From contig JAIOYV010000040.1 of the NCBI GenBank assembly GCA_021740905.1, forward strand, positions 1 through 60,225: DNA of 60,225 nt. The letters run 5' to 3'. A program made the position numbers and the translations under genes. Source of the DNA: Bacteroidales bacterium (GTDB taxonomy: Bacteria > Bacteroidota > Bacteroidia > Bacteroidales > M50B96). Of the stretch, positions 54,227-60,225 are shown one piece after another (positions within the stretch are counted from its first letter, which is position 1; the number at the start of each line of letters is the position of its first letter). The notes under the pieces were generated by a model that was not told the origin of the DNA, did no database searches, and saw nothing but the letters and a program-made list of their open reading frames with translations.

Positions 54227-57200
54227 ATGGCATTTCAATCGGAATTAGTTCATTTTGCCGACGATTTAAAATCGGCTTTCAAAGTAACAATATTGGCCGA
54301 TCTTGATCGGGAATTGGATGTATCTACTAGTCTTATCAAGAAAATAAATAAAGCTAAGGCTGATTTTGAAAGTCGCTGCAAACCATTAGTTTCTGAGGGG
54401 AAGCAATCTGCTTACCTGTTTGAATATTCAAATTACAAACGCCTTGTGCGTAAATTGATCCTTGATGCTATTTCGGATAAACCAGCGATGGATTTTTATG
54501 CTGCCGTTAGCGATTGTATGGTCCAAAGTGAAGTGGTCGTCGAAAAGTATTTGGAAAGGGAAGAAAGCAGGCAAAGCATGATTGCTCTTGTGCAAAAAGC
54601 AAAGCAATATTCGAGGTTTGGCAGGTTTACCCGAAAAGGCGCTTTTAAAATTCGCGACAGTTTCTCATTCAGAAAAAAGGCCGATCCACAAATTCAAGAA
54701 ATAATAAACAAGTCGAAGGCCGAATCCGAAACCGGGTTTTTCTATCATTATTTACTACTGAAAAACCTCACCGACGCAGAGTCTCTTTTTAATGATATCC
54801 TTAAAGCCAATTCAATACGTTTGCTATATTATTATGATATAGACAATGCTCCAGAACTAATGCCTAACTCACTGGAGCTTGCTGATTCTCAGTTGAAAAT
54901 AAAACAGGATGAGGCCGGAGGTAAATACGACCCCGGGGCGGAGAAGATTTTAGGTGACAAGATAGAGCAAGCGAAAGAAGCTTTTTCGAGAGCCTTTTTC
55001 GATGGCATTGACGGATTTTTAGAAAAAGGGGATTATTCTTCGTGGCAAGGAAGCAAGGCAGTGACCGATATTCCCAGCTTCCCCGTATTTAGAAATCTGG
55101 CAAAAGATAGTTTCGATATTTTGAGATCCTATCATCAAAAATTTGATAACTGGCACAATAGCATTTATTTATTGGCCGAGGACTGGACCTTGAACCTGGA
55201 AATAGACAGCCTGAGTTATTCATTTGAGAAAGAATATCTTGATTTCTCCAAAATTATTGACTCTCAGCTTAGAACTCCATTTTCATCCAAATTAGGCGAA
55301 CTAAAACAGTTGATTGAAGAGAGTTCAAATACGATTACTATACAATACGATTTAACGGCGACTGATTTTATTGAAAGCCTGGACAAAATGCGGATCGATC
55401 TTAGGAAAAAGTTGATATCCGGGTATTTGCCCCAATTGTATGAAATTGTTGAAAGGCTAAATTTAGCAGAACTGATTGACCGGTTTCAAAAGGATTCAAA
55501 GCTACAATTCGAAGGCATTTCGAAGATCAATTATCTGATGAAAAATGCACGATATGACGTTCCCTTATCCCGATCCTCATTCGAAAAAATTTCTCCTTCC
55601 GAACTAATAAATTACAAAATGGTGCCCGATTTTATGGACACCTTCCCTCGCTTAAAAATTGCCTTTATAAACTATTTTCAAGGCATACAGAATCGTGTGA
55701 ACGAAATTCCTGAAATTGTTGATTTTAGCATCGAGTCAGCTATTCACAATTTTGAACAGGAAAAGGATAAATCAGTTGCCATCGAGATTGGCCAGAAGGG
55801 ATTGAAACGTACTGAAATTAAGTTATCCGCTCTTCTTGAATTCCATCAGTCATTTATTGACAAGGAGCTTCAGGGTTTAAAGTCCCCTATAGAAAAACTT
55901 ATTGAGGACATAAATGAGATTAAAGAAAACGATAATGCCCTTCAGGTAAAATTCTATATCACACGGCACAAAGCCATTGAAAAGTCAAAAGCCATCCGAG
56001 ATAGGATATTGAAGAAAATAAGACATTTCATACCTGTGGTACTTACCAAGGCTGGTCATATTTTTAACTTTTTGAAAATATCGTCACAAAAAATTTCGGA
56101 ACAATTAAAGGTCGAAAAGGGCAAATATTTTATTACCTCGGATATATCGGATTATTTGGTTGCTACGGAAAGCACAATTGCCAGGCTTCCTTATGTGTAT
56201 CAGCAACTCTTTAAAATGGAAGCTTTGTCGACATTCGAGTTTTATTACGAGCGAACTAAGCCCTGGGAGAAGTTGACTAAGGCGTATGAAAAATGGCAGG
56301 AAGGAAAATACGCACCTGTAGCCTTTGTCGGAGAAAAAGGAACAGGAAAAACCTCTTTGATACACAAATTCCTGAGCCAGGAAACAGGGAAGAAAAAAAC
56401 CGTTTACCTCGATCTGTATTCGAAACATCAAAGTATAAAGGATTTCTATTTGAGACTCGAAGAAGAAGCCCTGCCGGCAAACAATGCATTGGCAAATTCA
56501 CAAGTTGTCGAAAAGAAAATTATTGCTGTTGATGGCTTGGAGCAGTTGTTTTCCCTTCGGCTTGATGGATTTGAATACATGCACAAACTGTTGCAATTAA
56601 TTTCAGCTACTTATCAAAATATTTTCTGGGTTTTTGCTTGCCATTCTATATCGTGGGACTACCTTGAGAAAACATTGGTTTTGTCCGATTTTTTTGGCTA
56701 CACCATAAAACTTAACGAATTAAGGCCAGCTGATTTGCAGCAATTGATTGAGCGAAGGCATAATGTAAGTGGCTACCGGATGGGTTTTGTAAACCATCAA
56801 AGGAAAAAATCATTCTTTCGTATAAAAAAGATTGATGAAGGGGAGTTGCAAGAAATTCTGAAGCAGGAATATTTTGAAAAATTGCATGAGTCGGTGAAAG
56901 GAAATATTACCCAGGCCTTTTTGTTTTGGCTTATTTCTGCAGGTCAAATCGACGAAGACATAATTTATTTTGATCAGGAATTACTGCCCGAGTATAGTTT
57001 TTTGAAATCGATAAACAAAAACAAATTGTTGATCATGAGGGCTATCCTTATTGAAAATGGGATTACGGTTGAAAACCTCACGGATATTATTCGATGTAAC
57101 AAGGAAAGCGCTCGACTAAAATTAGATCAACTTATGGACGATGGTCTCCTGAAAAAAAAAGAAAATATTTATTACCTGAATCCTTTTGTATATAGGCAAG

Positions 57201-57238
57201 TTGTCGACGAATTATTCAAAATCAATATGCTTCATTAA
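54227..57238 (+). CDS. Large P-loop ATPase with long helical N-terminus and winged-helix end
   Basis: A 1003-residue protein of unknown family. Residues 1-690 are almost entirely helical, rich in Lys, Glu and Leu, and suggest long coiled-coil bundles; there is no signal peptide or membrane segment. A P-loop NTPase domain follows: Walker A GEKGTGKTSL at about 702-711, Walker B-like IIAVDGLEQLF at about 764, a sensor-like strand IFWVFACHSISWDYL, and the LNELRPADLQQLIERR helix, as in STAND/ORC-type ATPases. Residues 935-1003 look like a winged helix (VENLTDIIRCNKESARLKLDQLMDDGLLKK). The MscS gene starts 14 bases downstream, so the two form an operon. The ATPase may be a sensor that controls the channel, but this is inferred only from position. 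Confidence 0.8.
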   Translation: MAFQSELVHFADDLKSAFKVTILADLDRELDVSTSLIKKINKAKADFESRCKPLVSEGKQSAYLFEYSNYKRLVRKLILDAISDKPAMDFYAAVSDCMVQSEVVVEKYLEREESRQSMIALVQKAKQYSRFGRFTRKGAFKIRDSFSFRKKADPQIQEIINKSKAESETGFFYHYLLLKNLTDAESLFNDILKANSIRLLYYYDIDNAPELMPNSLELADSQLKIKQDEAGGKYDPGAEKILGDKIEQAKEAFSRAFFDGIDGFLEKGDYSSWQGSKAVTDIPSFPVFRNLAKDSFDILRSYHQKFDNWHNSIYLLAEDWTLNLEIDSLSYSFEKEYLDFSKIIDSQLRTPFSSKLGELKQLIEESSNTITIQYDLTATDFIESLDKMRIDLRKKLISGYLPQLYEIVERLNLAELIDRFQKDSKLQFEGISKINYLMKNARYDVPLSRSSFEKISPSELINYKMVPDFMDTFPRLKIAFINYFQGIQNRVNEIPEIVDFSIESAIHNFEQEKDKSVAIEIGQKGLKRTEIKLSALLEFHQSFIDKELQGLKSPIEKLIEDINEIKENDNALQVKFYITRHKAIEKSKAIRDRILKKIRHFIPVVLTKAGHIFNFLKISSQKISEQLKVEKGKYFITSDISDYLVATESTIARLPYVYQQLFKMEALSTFEFYYERTKPWEKLTKAYEKWQEGKYAPVAFVGEKGTGKTSLIHKFLSQETGKKKTVYLDLYSKHQSIKDFYLRLEEEALPANNALANSQVVEKKIIAVDGLEQLFSLRLDGFEYMHKLLQLISATYQNIFWVFACHSISWDYLEKTLVLSDFFGYTIKLNELRPADLQQLIERRHNVSGYRMGFVNHQRKKSFFRIKKIDEGELQEILKQEYFEKLHESVKGNITQAFLFWLISAGQIDEDIIYFDQELLPEYSFLKSINKNKLLIMRAILIENGITVENLTDIIRCNKESARLKLDQLMDDGLLKKKENIYYLNPFVYRQVVDELFKINMLH

Positions 57239-57252
57239 AAATAGATGGTAGG

Positions 57253-58251
57253 ATGAAAAACCGTAAAGCTTTACTATATACCGTCAAAACCATTTTATTT
57301 GGGATTGCGATTAGCCTTTCGTTCGTATTGCAGGGTCAGGAAACCACAGGTGTTCAAAAAAATAATGTAATCATTGACACTACTGCATCTGCACAAATCC
57401 AGGTAGTTGATACACTTACCGAACCGGCATCAAAAACAATGGCAGAAACAATATTGGCTCCGCCTTCTTTGGCCGATATTATTTCTATATCAAATATTTT
57501 TTGGACAATCATATTCCTTTTGATTGGCTATTTTGGCATAAAATTGATCATCGCTTTTCTTAATAGTTTGACTGCCCGAAAACCAAAGTATGAGTTCTCT
57601 GTCAAACGTCTAATCCCAATTATCAGGATTCTAAGCTGGTTTATACTGATATATATTATTATCGTTGGTGTTTATAATCCACCGGCATCCACACTGTTGG
57701 CTGCTCTTGCATCCTTGGGGGTGGCTGTTGGCTTTGCTGCCCAGGATTTGTTGAAGAATGTTTTTGGCGGTCTTGTAGTAATGTTCGACAGGCCCTTTCA
57801 GATTGGCGACAAAATTGAAGCGGGTAAATTTTATGGCGAAGTCACCGAAATTGGGATCAGGTCAACGAAGATTGTCACAGCCGACGATTCGGAAGTCAGC
57901 ATCCCCAACAGCGAGTTTATGAGTCAGTATGTGTCAAATTCAAATTCGGGACAGAACAATTGCCAGGTGGTGGCCGAGATTTATTTACCGGTGGATATTG
58001 ATACCTCCAAAGTGCGCGAAATTGCAATTAAATCGGCCCAGGTTTCACAATACATTTATCTGAACAAGCCTATTGTAATCATTTTTGTAAATGAGATTGT
58101 CGACCGGAAACTGGTGTTGAAAATGCGCATCAAGGCTTATGTGTCGGACCTGAGCAAGGAATTTGTATTCAAAAGCGAAATGACAGAGATTGTGCTTGGT
58201 GAATTGATCAGACAAAAAATCTTGAACGAGAATTTTTATCTGTCATCTTAA
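57253..58251 (+). CDS. MscS-family mechanosensitive channel
   Basis: A 332-residue inner-membrane channel. A signal-like first segment (TVKTILFGIAISLSFVLQGQ) is followed by a periplasmic stretch, then segments ISNIFWTIIFLLIGYFGIKLI and ILSWFILIYIIIVGVY. The pore helix and its glycine/alanine pattern are in LLAALASLGVAVGFAAQDLLKNVFGG, continuing into the beta domain (DRPFQIGDKIEAGKFYGEVTEIGIRSTKI, VSIPNSEFMS). It should open on membrane tension or, if gated by its neighbour, on another signal. It follows the ATPase gene by 14 bases with no terminator between, and converges with the exchanger gene. Confidence 0.92.
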   Translation: MKNRKALLYTVKTILFGIAISLSFVLQGQETTGVQKNNVIIDTTASAQIQVVDTLTEPASKTMAETILAPPSLADIISISNIFWTIIFLLIGYFGIKLIIAFLNSLTARKPKYEFSVKRLIPIIRILSWFILIYIIIVGVYNPPASTLLAALASLGVAVGFAAQDLLKNVFGGLVVMFDRPFQIGDKIEAGKFYGEVTEIGIRSTKIVTADDSEVSIPNSEFMSQYVSNSNSGQNNCQVVAEIYLPVDIDTSKVREIAIKSAQVSQYIYLNKPIVIIFVNEIVDRKLVLKMRIKAYVSDLSKEFVFKSEMTEIVLGELIRQKILNENFYLSS

Positions 58252-58274
58252 ACGAAATCCGGTTTTTAAACAGG

Positions 58275-59324
58275 CTAACTTACTGTTATTATTGCCCATA
58301 CAATGTAGGCTATATAAAGCAATACTAAAAACAGGCCCATTTTTTTACCCACAACCCATTTGTTAATAATAAATAGCACAAACATAATTGCAATGGATGA
58401 TAGCAGAAACCATGAAGTCACATTCAAATTGCTAACATCAAGATCGATAGCTGTTCCATGAATGAGAATTATCAATAAAAAGGGCAAGCCAAGACCGATT
58501 AATATATCAAAGATATTTGAACCAATCGCATTACTTATAGCCATACCTCCGCGACCTTGCCTGGATACACTAATTGATGATAATAAATCGGGAACAGAAG
58601 TGCCAGCTGCTAATATTGTAACGGCAATAATTGTTTCAGAAATATTCAGGATATGAGCTATCCCAATTGCAGATTCTACTAATACCCAACTAAAGGCAGC
58701 AATTATTAGAATGGAAATAAAAAAGGTAGGATAATAATATTTCGGATTTGGAAAAAAGATGCCGAGTGTTGAATCAACTGGATGTGTTATTGTTTTAAAA
58801 ATCTTTGGTGTATTGGTTTGGGGGTCAGCTACCTGTATTTCTTCATTCGGGTCGACATATTTGAATACTTTTCGCCAAAATACAACAACCACAACATATA
58901 TTAGATACAATCCAATCAATATAGCAGCATCTAATGTTTCCACTGTTCCACCTCTGAATAATAAAATTAAAAGGAAAACGGCAATTGCGTAAAATACAAG
59001 GTCACGAACGACAGCCTGCCAGGCAATCAGTGCTTTTTTAACAATGGCTGCCGCTCCAATAATTGCCAAAAGATTAAATATTGCTGAGCCAACAATATTC
59101 CCAATCCCAATGGCTGCATGGTCGCCAGGGCGAAATACAGCGAAAAGAGCAACGAATAATTCTGGCGAACTCGAACCAACTGCCATTAGGGTAGCCCCTG
59201 CTGCATCTGAAGAGAGTCTCAGATCTGTGGCGATTTTATCCAATGAGGGCAAAAAGTATATATCTACAACTTTTGCTAATAAATAAAACGATAAGAGCAG
59301 TGCAACAAAAAACAGGATAGTCAT
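58275..59324 (-). CDS. Cation/calcium exchanger (CaCA family)
   Basis: A 349-residue inner-membrane antiporter. The two inverted alpha repeats are visible: GATLMAVGSSSPELFVALFAVF with GIGNIVGSAIFNLL, and VTILAAGTSVPDLLSSISVSRQG with ISNAIGSNIFDILIGLG. The acidic residues in SSPELF and TSVPDL are the ion-binding positions. Ten or eleven membrane segments are apparent, with a polar loop at about 165-200. The pattern resembles the Na+/Ca2+ (K+) exchangers; the exact ions cannot be decided. It is next to but convergent with the MscS channel. Confidence 0.9.
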   Translation of the reverse strand: MTILFFVALLLSFYLLAKVVDIYFLPSLDKIATDLRLSSDAAGATLMAVGSSSPELFVALFAVFRPGDHAAIGIGNIVGSAIFNLLAIIGAAAIVKKALIAWQAVVRDLVFYAIAVFLLILLFRGGTVETLDAAILIGLYLIYVVVVVFWRKVFKYVDPNEEIQVADPQTNTPKIFKTITHPVDSTLGIFFPNPKYYYPTFFISILIIAAFSWVLVESAIGIAHILNISETIIAVTILAAGTSVPDLLSSISVSRQGRGGMAISNAIGSNIFDILIGLGLPFLLIILIHGTAIDLDVSNLNVTSWFLLSSIAIMFVLFIINKWVVGKKMGLFLVLLYIAYIVWAIITVS

Positions 59325-59500
59325 AACAAAAATTAAGTGGTCAAAAGTATTTTAAATAAAGTTTCAATGGGTTGCTTGTATAAAGACAAAAAGGATTGCA
59401 TCTTGTTCAACTGTCAAATGTCAAATTTCCGGTTTTTCACTGTATAGCATCAGCGTATTTGGACCAGTTTCCAACATCAGGTTTCATGCTTCATTTTGCC

Positions 59501-59540
59501 AACTGAGGACTGAGGACTGAGAACAGTAGACTGAAGACTA
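59501..59540. repeat. GGACTGA/GACTGAAGAC word repeat
   Basis: Copies of GAGGACTGA, GAGGACTGA, GAACAGTAGACTGA and AGACTA follow one another between the exchanger and tatA genes. It belongs to the same class of intergenic word repeats found at several other places here. Confidence 0.6.
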
Positions 59541-59547
59541 CCGGCTA

Positions 59548-59859
59548 TCATTTCATTCTGTCAATATTTTTTTTAACAGAGCTTATATCTTTTCCAATCT
59601 CCGATTCTTCGATTCTTCGTTTTACATTTTGAGTGGTCTCCTGGATGCTGTTCTTTATATCCTTCACATCTTTCATCAGTCCCCCATCAGTGTTGTTGAT
59701 TTCCTTTTTGATATCGGCTGTTGCCTTTCTGAATTCATTCATCCCCTTGCCAAAACCACGAGCCAATTCGGGGATTTTTTTCGCCCCAAATAATAATATC
59801 ACTACCATTATGATAACAAAAATCTCGGCCCCGCTTATGAATAAAAGTACAGTTTTCAT
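59548..59859 (-). CDS. tatA: Sec-independent translocase protein TatA
   Basis: A 103-residue inner-membrane protein that forms the pore of the twin-arginine pathway. ATG 59859 gives the usual short N-terminus and transmembrane helix ([33 protein letters not shown]), then an amphipathic helix and a charged tail with KKEIN and further Lys/Glu pairs. The FGxKKxPELxxGxGK segment is diagnostic. No tatC lies in the window. An open frame upstream to 59922 is not part of the protein. Confidence 0.92.
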   Translation of the reverse strand: MKTVLLFISGAEIFVIIMVVILLFGAKKIPELARGFGKGMNEFRKATADIKKEINNTDGGLMKDVKDIKNSIQETTQNVKRRIEESEIGKDISSVKKNIDRMK

Positions 59860-60066
59860 ATTCAATTTAATTATGCCCCAAAGATAGAAATTATTCGATG
59901 ATGGATGGATGAAGATCACCACTTCAAAAGTTTATGTAGCGTATGAAAAAGATGGAAAGGTGAGAACTGGAACACCAGGATAGCTGACCTCTATTTGAAT
60001 TATTAACTTTTGAAGTGAGGCTATCTCCTGCTTTGCTGTCGCTCGTGAAATATTCAAGAAAAAGCT

Positions 60067-60108
60067 ACCAATCCCGATACGCTTCTCTATCGGGATCAAT
60101 TCGACCAT
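60067..60108. repeat. 42-base direct repeat with hairpin, copy 1
   Basis: Identical to 60184-60225, 117 bases apart. Within it ATCCCGATA and TATCGGGAT form a perfect 9-base-pair hairpin with an 8-base loop. Confidence 0.85.
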
Positions 60109-60183
60109 CACTTTTCAGTGCGCTGACGCTTCTTGAGTAATTGCAAAATAAGGAACATTAAAGACACAGGGTGAAAACTTGCC

Positions 60184-60225
60184 ACCAATCCCGATACGCT
60201 TCTCTATCGGGATCAATTCGACCAT
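60184..60225. repeat. 42-base direct repeat with hairpin, copy 2
   Basis: Second identical copy, running to the window edge, so the true repeat may be longer and there may be further copies beyond. Confidence 0.85.

Larger units (their letters stand above)
59860..60225. other. Non-coding end of the window
   Basis: No gene is visible in the last 366 bases. It contains two copies of a 42-base direct repeat, listed separately. Nothing else is recognisable; the sequence may be the beginning of a longer repeat region. Confidence 0.5.

Noticed and set aside
54227-58251. Confirmed anti-phage defence system
   Set aside because: No other defence genes are nearby and no effector motif was seen in the ATPase; the idea is kept only as a hypothesis.
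1-60225. tRNA or rRNA genes
   Set aside because: I found no cloverleaf-like sequence with a GTTCGA-type arm in a gap and no rRNA core motif.

Overview
The window is chromosomal DNA from a member of the Bacteroidota. Many proteins end in type IX secretion sorting domains of type A or type B. There are SprB-like repeats, PKD domains and choice-of-anchor L domains, a PorP/SprF protein and a PorE-like OmpA protein. Lipoproteins have short signal peptides ending in SC followed by acidic residues. Shine-Dalgarno sequences are mostly absent, and the promoters I could recognise have the TAnnTTTG form. The mix suggests a free-living, polysaccharide-degrading and possibly gliding organism able to respire anaerobically. 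I cannot name a genus. I saw no rRNA, tRNA, CRISPR array, transposase or phage gene.

Layout. 1-9.4 kb: housekeeping and surface genes. These are a lipoprotein, a glycosyltransferase fused to a gutted phosphoglycosyltransferase, FolE with a PTPS, HldD, a four-helix-bundle gene inside repeat arrays, an LRR protein, a TylF-like methyltransferase and another small exported protein. 8.6-13.2 kb: a two-gene ABC exporter, then an RNB-family ribonuclease with three predicted dsRNA-binding domains. 13.4-18.6 kb: a duplicated pair, T9SS cargo plus lipoprotein, with three copies of a hairpin element. 19-25 kb: a periplasmic cyclophilin, a cysteine synthase with a Cys-rich tail and a secreted M4 protease. 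25.5-35.4 kb: an operon of one small exported protein and three giant SprB-like adhesins, closed by a strong terminator. 35.7-41.1 kb: a respiratory island with a multiheme cytochrome c, a double-rhodanese lipoprotein, two Crp/Fnr regulators and MobA. 41.5-44.9 kb: the PorP/SprF and PorE-like outer-membrane pair. 45-54 kb: a DUF7309/DUF6930-like protein, a tRNA-dihydrouridine synthase, a VWA protein, a GH81 beta-1,3-glucanase and a Cof-type phosphatase. 54.2-58.3 kb: a 1003-residue P-loop ATPase directly followed by an MscS channel. 58.3-60.2 kb: a cation/calcium exchanger and TatA, ending in repeats.

How the genes fit together. The three adhesins, the M4 protease, the GH81 enzyme and the two beta-propeller-like proteins should all leave the cell through the type IX system, two of whose outer-membrane-associated components are encoded here. 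The cytochrome and rhodanese genes, the Fnr-like regulators and MobA point to anaerobic electron transfer, possibly with sulfur compounds.

The least conventional items are the ATPase-MscS operon, the RNB nuclease with tandem dsRBD-like domains, the duplicated T9SS/lipoprotein cassette with its conserved hairpin, and the four-helix-bundle gene framed by converging short repeat arrays. All of these are readings of sequence by eye. No database search or folding was run.
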